Below are positions 1 to 9,116 of a DNA stretch of 64,000 nt, in pieces (positions within the stretch are counted from its first letter, which is position 1; the number at the start of each line of letters is the position of its first letter). This DNA comes from Methanohalophilus halophilus. GTDB lineage: Archaea > Halobacteriota > Methanosarcinia > Methanosarcinales > Methanosarcinaceae. Position numbers and translations under genes: made by a program. The notes beneath the pieces are model-generated. The model made no database searches, was not told the origin of the DNA, and saw only the letters and a list, made by a program, of their open reading frames with translations. Where the stretch lies: NCBI RefSeq assembly GCF_001889405.1, contig NZ_CP017921.1, forward strand, positions 1,006,057-1,070,056. The letters run 5' to 3'.

Positions 1-420
1 AAAGATGGTATTTCCCTGGATATTGTTGCGGCACAATTAATGGCCTTAGATCCCCTTTCAATACCTTCCAACCGTGTAGCAGCCAGAATTTACGGTGATA
101 TTTCCCCTCAAATAGTCGGTGTAAACGTGGATGATATTGCAGTCCCTTTCAAAAAACCGGGTCCCAGCCTGTTGAGAATGCTGCCTTCCAGGGTCGTTCA
201 GAAAGCGGGTGATTTTTTCACGATACGGCCTGAAATAGATGCTAATAAGTGTACTGCCTGTGGAGCATGTGTGAGAAATTGCCCTGCAGAAGCCATACAT
301 ATGGAAAAGGGACACGCTGTCATAGATGATAGTAAATGTATCCTGTGTTATTGCTGCCGGGAATTGTGTCCGGCAGCGGCTGTAAAACCCAGGAAGTCAC
401 TGCTAGCCCGACTGCTTTGA
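1..420 (+). CDS. DUF362-family iron-sulfur protein, C-terminal part (5' end outside window)
   Basis: The reading frame is open from base 1, so only the last 139 residues are visible. The visible part looks like the end of a DUF362 domain, which in this family is followed by a ferredoxin module. Two [4Fe-4S] motifs are seen: CTACGACVRNCP and CILCYCCRELCP, about 35 residues apart, near the C-terminus. This suggests a soluble electron-transfer or Fe-S oxidoreductase protein. The substrate cannot be told. An internal ATG at 40 is probably not the start, because the upstream codons continue the domain. The next gene, pheS, converges on it with 1 nt between them. Confidence 0.75.
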   Translation, partial: KDGISLDIVAAQLMALDPLSIPSNRVAARIYGDISPQIVGVNVDDIAVPFKKPGPSLLRMLPSRVVQKAGDFFTIRPEIDANKCTACGACVRNCPAEAIHMEKGHAVIDDSKCILCYCCRELCPAAAVKPRKSLLARLL

Positions 421-421
421 A

Positions 422-1897
422 TCAGAGTTTGCAGACAGGGCTTTTGCGCAACCATTCAATGTCGGACTGGTATAATTCGCGCAGGTCCTTCAGACCCAAT
501 CTCAGCATTGCCAGGCGGCTGACACCCAGGCCCCATGCCAAAACCGGTTCTTTGATGCCAAGGGGCTCAGTAACCTCTTTCCTGAATATTCCGGCACCGC
601 CGAGCTCAACCCAACCCAGTTCCTCAATATAAACCTCGGGTTCGACACTGGGCTCTGTATAGGGGAAGTATCCGGGCCTGAACCTGACGTTCTCGAATCC
701 CATCCTGTGATAGAATTCCTTCAGGCATCCCAGCAGGTTGGCAAAGGACATGTTCCTGTCCATTACCACACCTTCCAGCTGCTCGAATTCAGGGGTATGT
801 GTGGGATCAATTGTTTCCCGGCGATAGGCCCGGTCTATACAGAAAGCTTTGACCGGTGGCTCGGGATTATCTGCCAGGTGTTTGATACTGACCGAGGTGG
901 TATGGGTGCGCAAGACGTTGCGTTTTGCGACATCACTATCCCATTTGCCGCCCCATCCCCTGGATTCAATGTCACCGCCCTTTTCGTGCATGGAACATAC
1001 CGTTTCCAAGTATTCGTCAGGCAACTCTGACCGGGATTCCAGGTGGAATGTATCCTGCATTTCCCGGGCAGGGTGGTCCTGTGGCTGGAATAGGGCGTCA
1101 AAATTCCAGAATGAGCTCTGTATAATATCTCCCTTGATTTCAGTGAATCCCATTTCCAGGAATATCTGGCGCATCTGGTCTATCAGGCGCTGGTAGGGAT
1201 GGACCTTTGCTGCAAAAACTTTTTTTGGCGGTTTGTCGATATTGTAGGGGCGAAAAGTCTTGTTCTTCCATTCCCCGCTCTTGAGCAACCTGGAGGTCAG
1301 CTGGGTGATATCGTCGGTGAGCTCAAGGCCTGATGCAGCGATTTTTTCCCCCTCGGCTGTAATTGTTATAGTACGGCTTTTTGTTTCTTCTTTTTCTACC
1401 AGCTTGCGTTTGACCAGGTCCTTCATAACCTTCTGGTCAATTCCGGTTTCTTCAAGGGTAAATGCTGTCTCACCGAGTTTTGTCAGGGCAATCTCGTCAT
1501 CGGTTTCGGATACATCTGCTGCAGGTATGATATTTCCTTTCTCAATGGATGCCCAGCCTTTTCTCTTAAGCCACCCGGTTGCAATTCCCACCATCTGGGG
1601 GGAAAGCATTTCCTGCAAGTCCTTTATAGCAGTGGGCCCGTCGATCCTGTTGAGCACCTGTCTTTCTGGGAGGCCCTTTTCAGCATATTGCACACCCTCT
1701 GAACTGAGGCAATACTTTTCCGATACTTCATCCTTTACTTCTGCAAGACCCTTTTCTTCAAGTAAAAAGGAGGCCTGTGTAGCATTCTCTATTTTCAGGG
1801 ATGTTCCCTCGGCTATGTCTGCGGGACTTGCAGTACCTTTTTGTTCGAGGAAGAGAAGTACTTCCTTTTCATTCAGTGTAAGATTGAGGTTTTCCAT
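422..1897 (-). CDS. pheS: Phenylalanyl-tRNA synthetase alpha subunit
   Basis: This gene encodes 491 residues, typical of the archaeal PheS, which charges tRNA-Phe as an (alpha-beta)2 cytosolic enzyme. The N-terminal half carries winged-helix repeats. The C-terminal half is a class II catalytic core: the motif 2 region has [18 protein letters not shown] (about residue 358 onward), and motif 3 contains [13 protein letters not shown] near the C-terminus. The beta-subunit gene pheT is not in this window. The gene lies 18 nt downstream of trpS on the same strand, so the two are probably cotranscribed. The stop codon is TGA. Confidence 0.97.
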   Translation of the reverse strand: MENLNLTLNEKEVLLFLEQKGTASPADIAEGTSLKIENATQASFLLEEKGLAEVKDEVSEKYCLSSEGVQYAEKGLPERQVLNRIDGPTAIKDLQEMLSPQMVGIATGWLKRKGWASIEKGNIIPAADVSETDDEIALTKLGETAFTLEETGIDQKVMKDLVKRKLVEKEETKSRTITITAEGEKIAASGLELTDDITQLTSRLLKSGEWKNKTFRPYNIDKPPKKVFAAKVHPYQRLIDQMRQIFLEMGFTEIKGDIIQSSFWNFDALFQPQDHPAREMQDTFHLESRSELPDEYLETVCSMHEKGGDIESRGWGGKWDSDVAKRNVLRTHTTSVSIKHLADNPEPPVKAFCIDRAYRRETIDPTHTPEFEQLEGVVMDRNMSFANLLGCLKEFYHRMGFENVRFRPGYFPYTEPSVEPEVYIEELGWVELGGAGIFRKEVTEPLGIKEPVLAWGLGVSRLAMLRLGLKDLRELYQSDIEWLRKSPVCKL

Positions 1898-1915
1898 AGT
1901 ATCTCCCTTTAAGTA

Positions 1916-3214
1916 TCAGAGTCCGTATTCTTCAAGTCTCTCGCGTGCCAGTTCCCTTTTTTCCTGATGGTCTTTTAAAAATCCTGCCATGCGTTCTGCT
2001 GCCAGGCCCTTGCAACTTCCGCACATGCGAATGCCATCCAAACATTCGGAATGGATCTGTGCCAGTTCCCCGTCATCGTCACTAAGATGGAATACGAGTA
2101 ACTCATAGACAGAACATTCGTCGGGCTGTCCCCCGAGTTCCTTTTGTTCTTTCAGGGTCATACGTCCACCCGTCTTTGCTTTCTTTACCTTGCGGGCGGC
2201 ATCATCCGGATCATCTGTAAGGGCTATCAGGCTGTCAGGTATACTGCTTGACATCTTGCCGCCCTGCAATCCAGACATAAATCGATGATAGGTCGAAGCC
2301 GGTGGAAGGAATCCATATCCACCGTTGTTCATTTCGACTTCCATTGTGATTTCCTTAAGTTTGGTCAGGTCATCCACGCCAAAAATATCCACATGTCCCT
2401 CGAACAGTTTCGTATCCCAGGGCAACGCCTCTGATACCTCTTCAAGTGCATCAGCAGGTGCGGTCTTGCTGCGGACGCTGACAAAAGGTATGTTATTCTT
2501 ATCCGTCCTCTCTTCGATAAGGAACATATTCATCTTGTTTGCCAGTCCCCGCGTAAGTCTCATGTGAGGGTCCTGATCGGCTCCCGCGGGAACAACTGTC
2601 GGCTTGGGTCCGCCGAATTCTTCAAGTTCGGGCTGGAGAATATCCGCACTCTGGGAAAGTGCACTGACCATATGTGCTATATTGGTCTGGCCATTGAAGC
2701 CATAGATGGCACTGAGTTCTGAGAAATTTGCCTTGACACCCAGTTCAAAGGCTAGATCCTTTACATTTTTGGATTGGGACTGGAAATAAATATGCCCATC
2801 TGGTTCAAATCCCAGGGCAATCAGGCTAAGAATATATTCTTCAATTCCAATCTGTTTACATTTTTCCCAGGAAAATCCCCGGACTGAATATGCTTCCCTG
2901 TCGGCAATACCCACAAAAGCCTCACCACCCATCTGCTGGTGCCAGATGATCTGGTCCATGACCATTTTTCCTCCGAGATGGACTTTTCCGGAAGGCATGA
3001 ATCCGCTCATTACCGCAAACGGGTCATTGTCTTTCATGGCCCGGGTTATCATGTCATAATCCCTGTGGCCAAAGATAATCTTCCTTCTCATGTAAGCGCT
3101 GGGTTGCTCGATCCGGGGCAGGAGTTCATCAAAACGCTGTATTCCAAATTCATCGAACAATTTCGAATAGTCGTCGATATTTGACGAGCCCCATGGATCT
3201 AGTTTCACATTCAT
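1916..3214 (-). CDS. trpS: Tryptophanyl-tRNA synthetase
   Basis: This is a class I aminoacyl-tRNA synthetase of 432 residues from the ATG at 3214. The ATG is preceded by GAGG and is preferred to a TTG 12 nt upstream. The HIGH-like signature PSGKVHLGG lies near residues 74-82 and KMSSS near residue 320. The N-terminal extension (NVKLDPWG) is typical of archaeal and eukaryotic TrpRS. It charges tRNA-Trp in the cytosol. The gene is upstream of pheS in a likely two-gene aminoacyl-tRNA synthetase operon. Confidence 0.96.
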   Translation of the reverse strand: MNVKLDPWGSSNIDDYSKLFDEFGIQRFDELLPRIEQPSAYMRRKIIFGHRDYDMITRAMKDNDPFAVMSGFMPSGKVHLGGKMVMDQIIWHQQMGGEAFVGIADREAYSVRGFSWEKCKQIGIEEYILSLIALGFEPDGHIYFQSQSKNVKDLAFELGVKANFSELSAIYGFNGQTNIAHMVSALSQSADILQPELEEFGGPKPTVVPAGADQDPHMRLTRGLANKMNMFLIEERTDKNNIPFVSVRSKTAPADALEEVSEALPWDTKLFEGHVDIFGVDDLTKLKEITMEVEMNNGGYGFLPPASTYHRFMSGLQGGKMSSSIPDSLIALTDDPDDAARKVKKAKTGGRMTLKEQKELGGQPDECSVYELLVFHLSDDDGELAQIHSECLDGIRMCGSCKGLAAERMAGFLKDHQEKRELARERLEEYGL

Positions 3215-3257
3215 GCATATCCTCAAGATTAACCTGGTTTTTTGTTATTGGTATAAT

Positions 3258-4448
3258 TTATTCGATTTTGTCAAATGGGTATGGAGGGACAACTCCATCT
3301 GGAATCTTTTCCACAAGTTCAAGATATTGTGGCATCTGCATCTGGCAGAATACATCCCCTGATTCAAACCGTGGTACTTTCTTCATGTTCTTCCAGATGT
3401 CTTTTAATTGTTGATCCTGTATATTTCCAAAACTGAATGGGATATACGGGCAGGGCTTGACCGACCCGTCCACGCAGATATGCATCCAGCGCTGAGCCGC
3501 CATGCAACCCAACATCTCACCTTCAAAATAACTATTGGTAAATATCCTGGGGCCGGTTTCTGTAGAATTGGCTTTATGGTGCATTTCAAGGACTTTATCC
3601 CTGTCCTCAGACGAGATGATAGCATCACCTTTCTTTTTCGGAGCACTCTCCCAGATTGAAAATTCGCTCACTCCCATCTCGGTTGCAAAATCATAGAGTT
3701 GTGGGAGTTCATCCATATTTTTCGGGGAGGCATGAGTGCACATAGTGACTAACAAACCCGCATCAAGCCCATATTTAATGGCAGCTGTAGCCATATCAAA
3801 TGCACCCTCAAGTCTTCTTACCGCATTGTGCTTTTCGGGATCAGTGGAGTATATACTGATCAGAAGATTATGCAGCCCCGCTTCCTTTAGTTTTCTTGCC
3901 GTCTGAGGATTCATGTCTGTTCCAGGTGTGTACATATTGACAATTGCACGTTCCTTGTCGACATACTCTATTAATTCAAAAATATCTTCCCTGAGCAGAG
4001 GATCTCCCTCTGTAAAAATAATTATGAATGCACCCATGTCAAGAGCATCATCTATGGTTTTCTTGACAGTTTCTGTGTCAAGATCTTCCTCTCCACTACT
4101 TATAATGCAATGGTCACAATTACATTTGCATTGTCGTGTGATCTCAAAAGAAACAGTTTCAGGAACCCGTCTCCCCAAAGCATGCTGTACTTCAGCATTA
4201 AGGAGTCTTTTAAAAGGACCGCTCGGGATAGGAGGCAGCCAGGTAGAAGCAATTACCCTGTCAGTGCCCATATGTACGGGTTTTTCTTCCCGTAATCTTT
4301 CATTAATTTTTTTCAGGATAGGTGAGCAGGCATATTTAAGCTGGCCCCGGGAATTTAACTGTAAAGAGCCGTTTGAATTTTCGAGGTCAATGTTTAGGCC
4401 GGGAATTGAAAAAACATTGATTCCCTGACCCTTTTCATCGACTGACAT
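3258..4448 (-). CDS. Radical SAM protein of unknown substrate
   Basis: The protein has 396 residues. A radical SAM CX3CX2C motif (C107, C111, C114, in CKCNCDHC) is followed by a TIM-barrel-like region with FTEGDPLLREDI. The C-terminal region has more cysteines (CMAAQRWMHICVDG, KPCPYIPFSFGNI, DVFCQMQMP). These resemble a SPASM-like auxiliary Fe-S site, so a second cluster is possible. About 100 residues precede the radical SAM core. The neighbours are translation genes and do not point to a substrate. Relatives act in heme d1/AhbC-type heme synthesis and in peptide maturation; I cannot choose between these. Confidence 0.8.
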   Translation of the reverse strand: MSVDEKGQGINVFSIPGLNIDLENSNGSLQLNSRGQLKYACSPILKKINERLREEKPVHMGTDRVIASTWLPPIPSGPFKRLLNAEVQHALGRRVPETVSFEITRQCKCNCDHCIISSGEEDLDTETVKKTIDDALDMGAFIIIFTEGDPLLREDIFELIEYVDKERAIVNMYTPGTDMNPQTARKLKEAGLHNLLISIYSTDPEKHNAVRRLEGAFDMATAAIKYGLDAGLLVTMCTHASPKNMDELPQLYDFATEMGVSEFSIWESAPKKKGDAIISSEDRDKVLEMHHKANSTETGPRIFTNSYFEGEMLGCMAAQRWMHICVDGSVKPCPYIPFSFGNIQDQQLKDIWKNMKKVPRFESGDVFCQMQMPQYLELVEKIPDGVVPPYPFDKIE

Positions 4449-4480
4449 TGGGTTTTTGCTCCTTAATTATGCCGGGGATC

Positions 4481-5089
4481 TCATGCCTTTTCTGCAAATG
4501 CCAGGTTTCCACTAATCTTTTTGATCCTGATCTTTAAGACATCGCCCTTGGCAGTACCAGGAACGAAAATAGTGAATTTTGCCATCTTGGCGATTCCGTC
4601 TCCCTTGGAACCAACAGCATCAATCTTGACTTCATATTCCTTCCCTTCTTCAAGGGCGGATTCGGGGGTAGGTGCAGTGGCTTTCCTTTTCTTGACAGGC
4701 CTGTGTGCACCACATGCGGCACATTTCATCATGAGTACTCTGTCAACTTTCACAAGTTCCGTATCTGGCCTGTTGCATTCCGAACATATGACATATTCAT
4801 CAGCATAGGCATTTATGTTGGACTTGATAGCCTGGATAGGGAACTTCCCCTGGAATATGGCCTTGCCACCTTCGACCTTGCCGGCGGTACCCAGTTCCCT
4901 TGTGAGGTATTTCATCAGATGATCTGCGTCACGGTTAAGGACACTTCTGATCTGTGCAAAATTGTCCAGTACCGTTGTTTTTCCCTCAAAATAAATCTTG
5001 GGTTCCGGAATTACAAAACGTTCATCTGTTGTTTCGGTTTCCGGCAGGTTTTCCATTGCCCGGTCAAGCAAGGATTCATAGTCTTCCAT
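4481..5089 (-). CDS. Translation initiation factor aIF2 beta subunit with C-terminal TRAM domain
   Basis: The 202-residue product starts at the ATG at 5089, which follows GAGGG; a longer frame upstream reaches toward the L10e gene but is unlikely. Residues 1-130 are the aIF2beta/eIF5 fold with a Cys4 zinc ribbon (C102, C105, C123, C126). After a short linker, residues about 145-202 form a TRAM domain ([20 protein letters not shown]), an RNA-binding beta barrel. The protein is part of the aIF2 trimer that brings Met-tRNAi to the ribosome. It lies 28 nt downstream of the L10e gene. The alpha subunit is at 31.2-32.0 kb in this window. Confidence 0.93.
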   Translation of the reverse strand: MEDYESLLDRAMENLPETETTDERFVIPEPKIYFEGKTTVLDNFAQIRSVLNRDADHLMKYLTRELGTAGKVEGGKAIFQGKFPIQAIKSNINAYADEYVICSECNRPDTELVKVDRVLMMKCAACGAHRPVKKRKATAPTPESALEEGKEYEVKIDAVGSKGDGIAKMAKFTIFVPGTAKGDVLKIRIKKISGNLAFAEKA

Positions 5090-5117
5090 AAGTGTTCCCT
5101 CCTCAAAAGCTGGTTTT

Positions 5118-5636
5118 TTATTGTACCAGCTCTGCGCCTTCATCAACAACAATTCTTATTGGTGTTGGAAGTTTCTGTCCTGCTCTTTTAAGTGCAGCTT
5201 TAGCATGCTTGAAATTCTTCTTGTTGACAGAAACAGTGAATATCTTCTGCCCAGCAGAGACTCTTGCTGCAGTACCTACAGCTTTTCCGAATGCTTTTCT
5301 CATACCACTGGATACACGGTCTGCACCTGCACCAGTTGCCTGTTTGTTTTCTCTCAGGACCTCGTGAGGGTAAACTCTTAATTTGAAATGGTAACTGATA
5401 CGGCCTACTTTGGAGATCATATGCCTGTTAGCTGAAATCCTTGCTGCTTCGAGAGCTGTGTGTCTCATCTGACATTTCTCTTCAGATATAAGTGACATCT
5501 TGACCTGGAAATCTGCAGTCTTATTTCCCATGTCGTAGTGTATTACCTGACTTCCCGGAACACCACCCATGTACTTTCTGCGTGTATATGAGCGCTGTTT
5601 AATGTTCCTGTACATACTTGCTGGTTTTCTTGTCAT
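5118..5636 (-). CDS. rpl10e: 50S ribosomal protein L10e (uL16 family)
   Basis: The 172-residue protein begins [20 protein letters not shown], characteristic of archaeal L10e (uL16), a large-subunit protein near the peptidyl transferase centre. The ATG at 5636 has a strong ribosome binding site (AAGGAGG, about 5639-5650 on the minus strand). It is the first gene of a minus-strand run with aIF2beta. The stop is TAA. Confidence 0.97.
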   Translation of the reverse strand: MTRKPASMYRNIKQRSYTRRKYMGGVPGSQVIHYDMGNKTADFQVKMSLISEEKCQMRHTALEAARISANRHMISKVGRISYHFKLRVYPHEVLRENKQATGAGADRVSSGMRKAFGKAVGTAARVSAGQKIFTVSVNKKNFKHAKAALKRAGQKLPTPIRIVVDEGAELVQ

Positions 5637-5829
5637 GGACTAAAAGCCTCCTTGGAATGATAATGATGTAGAATTATCCCATTCTCGAAAGTTTTGGTTT
5701 CTTATTGAGATTTACATATTTTAATGTATTGATGGGATGGTGTACTATCTTATATTGCCCTCCATATTGTCTGGTAGTTTATAAGTCTTATCGGTCATTT
5801 GTTGTATTTGTAAAGGGTATGCAGCAGAA

Positions 5830-5840
5830 TTATAATATAT
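5830..5840 (+). promoter_or_regulatory. TATA box of moaB
   Basis: TTATAATATAT lies about 25 nt before the ATG at 5863. This is the distance expected for a leaderless archaeal transcript and supports that start over an upstream ATG at 5839. Confidence 0.5.
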
Positions 5841-5862
5841 GCAGTTTTCTATATGTTCTTTT

Positions 5863-6399
5863 ATGAGCTCAAGTACCAAAGAGCATAAAAAAGGGACTGA
5901 TAAAGCACATGCTTTTAGTCTTGTAACCATCTCAACTTCTCGTTTTGATACGTATGGGTCTACAGAATCCCCTTCTGCTGTGGATGATGTCTCGGGGCAA
6001 CTAATGTCAGATCTTATAGAGGCTGCCCATAACAAAGTATTATGCTACAGTCTTGTGGCAGATAATATCGCAGATATAAGAAAAGAAGTCCTGTCAGCGA
6101 TATTTAATGGAGCCGATGTTGTGATTACTACCGGTGGCACAGGATTGTCTGCTTGCGATGTGACCATAGAAGCCCTTTGCCCGCTATTTGAAAAAGAACT
6201 TGAAGGATTCGGAGAACTTTTCCGCCTTAAAAGTCTGGATCAGATAGGGTCTGCCACAATATTGAGCAGGGCAACTGCAGGCATCATACAGGGTTGTGCT
6301 GTATTCTGCCTTCCTGGTTCGCCAAAGGCAGTGGAACTTGCAATTGAGGAAATCGTACTTCCTGAAGCAGGGCATATAGTAAAACATGCAAGATCATGA
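5863..6399 (+). CDS. moaB: Molybdenum cofactor biosynthesis protein MoaB/MogA family
   Basis: The 178-residue protein has the MoCF-binding fold: SLVTISTSRF near the start, then TTGGTGLSACDVTIEAL and a later GLPGSPKAVE-like segment (FCLPGSPKAVELAIEEIV). The family adenylates molybdopterin before metal insertion. In a methanogen the cofactor serves formylmethanofuran dehydrogenase (Mo or W). An ATG at 5839 would add eight residues, but the TATA box at 5830-5840 favours 5863. The gene is divergent from L10e. A moaD-like gene lies 2.2 kb downstream. Confidence 0.9.
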   Translation: MSSSTKEHKKGTDKAHAFSLVTISTSRFDTYGSTESPSAVDDVSGQLMSDLIEAAHNKVLCYSLVADNIADIRKEVLSAIFNGADVVITTGGTGLSACDVTIEALCPLFEKELEGFGELFRLKSLDQIGSATILSRATAGIIQGCAVFCLPGSPKAVELAIEEIVLPEAGHIVKHARS

Positions 6400-6481
6400 T
6401 AACTGAGGGTATTATCAGGAATAATGTTATTAAGGGCTATCCTTATATAATAAATTAAAATAGAGAGTTCGGCTGGAGTAT

Positions 6482-7189
6482 ATGACATCCTATTCACTGG
6501 GTATTGAAGAACTGGATAGTATTATCGGGGAAATCCGTGAAGGAAGCAATTTGATGGTGATAGGTCCTCCTATGAGCGGAAAGGAAGATGTTGCATATCA
6601 TATCCTTAAACACGGTCTCAAAAGGCAAGAATCTTCGGTCATAGTTTCTACAAGAGAACCGGGTGAGCATGTTCTGGAATGGTTCACCTCCTTTGACAAA
6701 ACCATACCTGTATCCAATATCGGGATTGTGGATTGTGTAACAAAGACACTGGGGATGGCGGCTGAAGATACTGAGAACATAAAACGTGCTTCAAGTCCTG
6801 TGGACCTTACCGGTATAGGTGTTCGAATAAGTCAGTTTTTTGAACAATTCTGGATGAAACGCCAGATTTCTCATAATATCCTCTGTATAAATTCTGTCTC
6901 GACCATTCTTATGTATTCTAATATCCAGACGGTATTTCGTTTCATGCACGTGTTCACAGGCAGAATCAAAGCCATAAAAGGGCTTGGTTTATTCGTAGTT
7001 GAAGACCAGATGCATGACTCCCGCACAATTGCTACCTTAAAACAACTTTATGACGGTATGATCGAGGTACAGGAAGAAAACGGCAGTCATTATCTACGTG
7101 CAGTAGGCATATCCTCCAAACCCACTCCCTGGTATGAGTATTTGGTGGAAGATGGTTCGATATCCATTCAGGGCATCAAGGAAGACTGA
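6482..7189 (+). CDS. RecA-superfamily ATPase-like protein (KaiC/Rad55-like)
   Basis: The protein has 235 residues. It starts with the KaiC/RadA-like GIEELDSIIG segment, and residues 28-35 are GPPMSGKE. This is a Walker A motif in which the usual Thr/Ser after Lys is Glu. A Walker B-like strand (NILCINSVSTIL) and a later FVVEDQMHD strand follow. Such single-domain proteins are common in archaea and often regulatory. The degenerate P-loop makes ATP hydrolysis doubtful. A TATA-like CTTATATAATAAATT lies about 40 nt upstream and GGAG just before the ATG. The function is unknown. Confidence 0.7.
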   Translation: MTSYSLGIEELDSIIGEIREGSNLMVIGPPMSGKEDVAYHILKHGLKRQESSVIVSTREPGEHVLEWFTSFDKTIPVSNIGIVDCVTKTLGMAAEDTENIKRASSPVDLTGIGVRISQFFEQFWMKRQISHNILCINSVSTILMYSNIQTVFRFMHVFTGRIKAIKGLGLFVVEDQMHDSRTIATLKQLYDGMIEVQEENGSHYLRAVGISSKPTPWYEYLVEDGSISIQGIKED

Positions 7190-7251
7190 ATGCTTTTCTT
7201 TAAGTTAGTTATATATACTTCATGCAGGTCCCTATAGGCAGGTGTTATTTG

Positions 7252-7509
7252 ATGGATAAGGATAAAATAAGGAAATTTAGGTCAGAAGCAACTCACCTGA
7301 AACCCATTCTCACGCTGGGTAAAAAAGGAATTGATGATGCGGTTGTAACTGAATTGAAAAAACAAATTAAAGCCAATCATCTTGTCAAGGTAAAAATCCT
7401 CAAAAGTTTCCCCGGCGAAAGTATGGATTCAATTGCAGAGGAACTGGCCTCTCTTACATCCACGACCCTGATAGATGTGCGTGGAAGGGCGATAGTCCTC
7501 TACAGGTAA
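7252..7509 (+). CDS. CRM-domain (YhbY-like) RNA-binding protein
   Basis: The 85-residue protein consists almost entirely of a CRM/YhbY domain, with LKPILTLGKKGID (GxxG-like loop) near residue 20 and a closing DVRGRAIVLYR strand. Relatives bind pre-50S ribosomal particles or structured RNA. The ATG at 7252 follows AGGTG with normal spacing and is preferred to an upstream in-frame ATG at 7222. It converges with the DUF190 gene with no spacer. Confidence 0.88.
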   Translation: MDKDKIRKFRSEATHLKPILTLGKKGIDDAVVTELKKQIKANHLVKVKILKSFPGESMDSIAEELASLTSTTLIDVRGRAIVLYR

Positions 7510-7833
7510 TTAACTCCTTTTTTCCCCTGCCAGGATTTCCACATCCTGCATCACAATGAGTTCATCAGGAATCATTTTCTTGAGTTCAGGCAGGGTGTTA
7601 CGCAACTTTTCTTCTTCATCCACGGCCTGTACTATGATCGGGAGGTCCATTCCAAGTCTGAGGATACTTGTCTTATGGATTATACTGTGTACACCATATC
7701 CCTCAATCCCCTTGATTGCGGTGGCACCAGCCACATCATTTTCAAGCAAGAATTCGATGATGGCCTGGTGGGCACTTTTGCCTTTGTATGTATCATTTTC
7801 ACTAAGATAAATTGTCAGTATTTTGGATTGCAT
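7510..7833 (-). CDS. DUF190 family PII-like protein
   Basis: The 107-residue protein begins LTIYLSENDTYKGKSAHQAI, typical of DUF190, a PII-like trimer-forming family commonly found beside crcB genes. It probably has a sensory or regulatory role in fluoride export, but the ligand is not established. It is the last gene of the crcB-crcB-DUF190 run. The stop is TAA. Confidence 0.9.
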   Translation of the reverse strand: MQSKILTIYLSENDTYKGKSAHQAIIEFLLENDVAGATAIKGIEGYGVHSIIHKTSILRLGMDLPIIVQAVDEEEKLRNTLPELKKMIPDELIVMQDVEILAGEKRS

Positions 7834-7863
7834 ATGGTCCCCCTTCTTTGTTGAATTCTATTT

Positions 7864-8220
7864 TTAAATTAAGTTTGCCATTAACTGCCCGAGTCCGGCA
7901 CCGAGCATGCAGCACACACAGTTAAGCATTATATTTGTAAGGAAACTCCGGTTTGCCTGTTGCTCCAGGAGTGTAAATGATTCATACGTAAAAGTGGAAA
8001 AAGTGGTGAATGAACCCAGAATACCTATATTCAACAGGTAAAGATGCTGCAAGGAATGGGAATATGTAAGATATGAGAGTATTGTTGTACCAATTATATT
8101 TACTGTGAGTGTACCTGTGGGCATATCTCCTTTTTTCGGGGTTATTCCTGCGACCATATACCTGAGGATTGCACCAATAAACCCACCGATGCCAACAAGT
8201 AAATAACCTGTTGGATACAT
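7864..8220 (-). CDS. crcB: Fluoride channel CrcB/Fluc, second copy
   Basis: The protein has 118 residues and four predicted membrane helices. Family signatures seen are GGFIGAILRY near the N-terminus, a GTLTVNIIGT segment, and GSFTTFSTFTYES, which includes the Phe/Thr residues lining the Fluc pores. It exports fluoride passively as a dual-topology dimer. Its start is 1 nt from the stop of the first crcB copy, so the two are probably coexpressed and may form a heterodimer. Confidence 0.94.
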   Translation of the reverse strand: MYPTGYLLVGIGGFIGAILRYMVAGITPKKGDMPTGTLTVNIIGTTILSYLTYSHSLQHLYLLNIGILGSFTTFSTFTYESFTLLEQQANRSFLTNIMLNCVCCMLGAGLGQLMANLI

Positions 8221-8221
8221 T

Positions 8222-8590
8222 TCACTCGCCTCCGATGTATATTACCACCCCTCTTGCAAGAAAAATTGCAAATAGGCCGGGTAGCAGATTTATCATTATG
8301 TTTGCAAACCCGTCTACAGGCTGCATTTGCACAGTCTGTACAATGAATGTGGAGAATGTGGTGAATGCGCCTAAAAACCCGATTCCTGCAAAGATGCGGA
8401 TGCGTGGGGTCAGGTAACCGATATAGTCAGAGTAGAACAGTAACAATCCCAGCAGGAAACTTCCCAGCACATTCAAAACCAGCGTCCCCCCGGCTCCCGG
8501 GATAACGGTGGACGTGCCATATCTGCATACAGCTCCCAGGAATCCACCAATTCCTATTACAAAGAGATTGGTAATATCCCGGTATTCCAT
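8222..8590 (-). CDS. crcB: Fluoride channel CrcB/Fluc, first copy
   Basis: The protein has 122 residues and four predicted transmembrane segments. GGFLGAVCRYG, LVLNVLGSFLLG and FLGAFTTFSTFIV match the Fluc family. It lies immediately before the second copy. I saw no fluoride riboswitch motif in the 22-nt gap to moaD or further upstream, so the trigger for expression is not visible. Two-gene Fluc arrangements usually form heterodimers; that is inference here. Confidence 0.94.
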   Translation of the reverse strand: MEYRDITNLFVIGIGGFLGAVCRYGTSTVIPGAGGTLVLNVLGSFLLGLLLFYSDYIGYLTPRIRIFAGIGFLGAFTTFSTFIVQTVQMQPVDGFANIMINLLPGLFAIFLARGVVIYIGGE

Positions 8591-8612
8591 GGGATTGTCC
8601 CACCATCTTTAT

Positions 8613-8888
8613 TTATCCGCCGGAAACGGGGGGGAATATGGCGACTTCATCTTTTTCTGTAATAGTTGAATCTGTACCTTCAATATGCTGGATATTTTCT
8701 CCGTTGATCAGGATGTTTATATATCCCCTGAGTTTTTTGCCATCTTCAAATATAAGTTCCTCAAGATTCGGGTATTTTGCAATTATTTCATCCAATATCT
8801 CAGAAACGGTATCACCGTTGACCTCTATTTCGGAAGTTCCGGCCTTTTCCCTGACATTGGCAAACAATCTTACCTTCTTGGCAGCCAT
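8613..8888 (-). CDS. moaD: MoaD/ThiS-family sulfur carrier protein
   Basis: The 91-residue protein has a ubiquitin-like fold and ends in the family's C-terminal Gly-Gly (FPPVSGG), the site of thiocarboxylation. It starts KKVRLFANVREKAG after a short N-terminal stretch; an in-frame ATG at 8900 would add four residues. It likely donates sulfur to molybdopterin, with partner genes elsewhere (moaB is 2.2 kb away). The frame continues upstream across the tRNA-Pro gene, which is not coding. Confidence 0.88.
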   Translation of the reverse strand: MAAKKVRLFANVREKAGTSEIEVNGDTVSEILDEIIAKYPNLEELIFEDGKKLRGYINILINGENIQHIEGTDSTITEKDEVAIFPPVSGG

Positions 8889-8956
8889 AGCTTTTCCCAT
8901 GTCAGGCTGGTTTATAAAATATTCGTTAGAATTAGTAGTTACATGAAGAATAGTGG

Positions 8957-9031
8957 TGGGATAGCGCGGATTTGAACCGCAGTCCAAGCGTCCCAAACGC
9001 TCGAGGATCGGCCAGGCTACCCTACTATCCC
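8957..9031 (-). tRNA. tRNA-Pro (UGG)
   Basis: Read on the minus strand, a 7-bp acceptor stem GGGATAG/CTATCCC closes a complete cloverleaf. It has a T loop GGTTCAAATCC, an anticodon loop TTTGGGA (anticodon TGG) in a GAGCG/CGCTT stem, and discriminator A. CCA follows directly (bases 8956-8954), so the 3' CCA appears to be encoded. No intron is seen. Confidence 0.95.
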
Positions 9032-9116
9032 ACATGATATAAGGGCACCCCCCCTAAATGCACTTCTCCTAGATATATCTAACTATTGAAGGGTGCAGAA
9101 GAGGGTGAAAATTGGC

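Noticed and set aside
8613-9035. Longer moaD gene reaching over the tRNA-Pro
   Set aside because: The extension is the tRNA sequence itself; the conserved protein starts near 8888.
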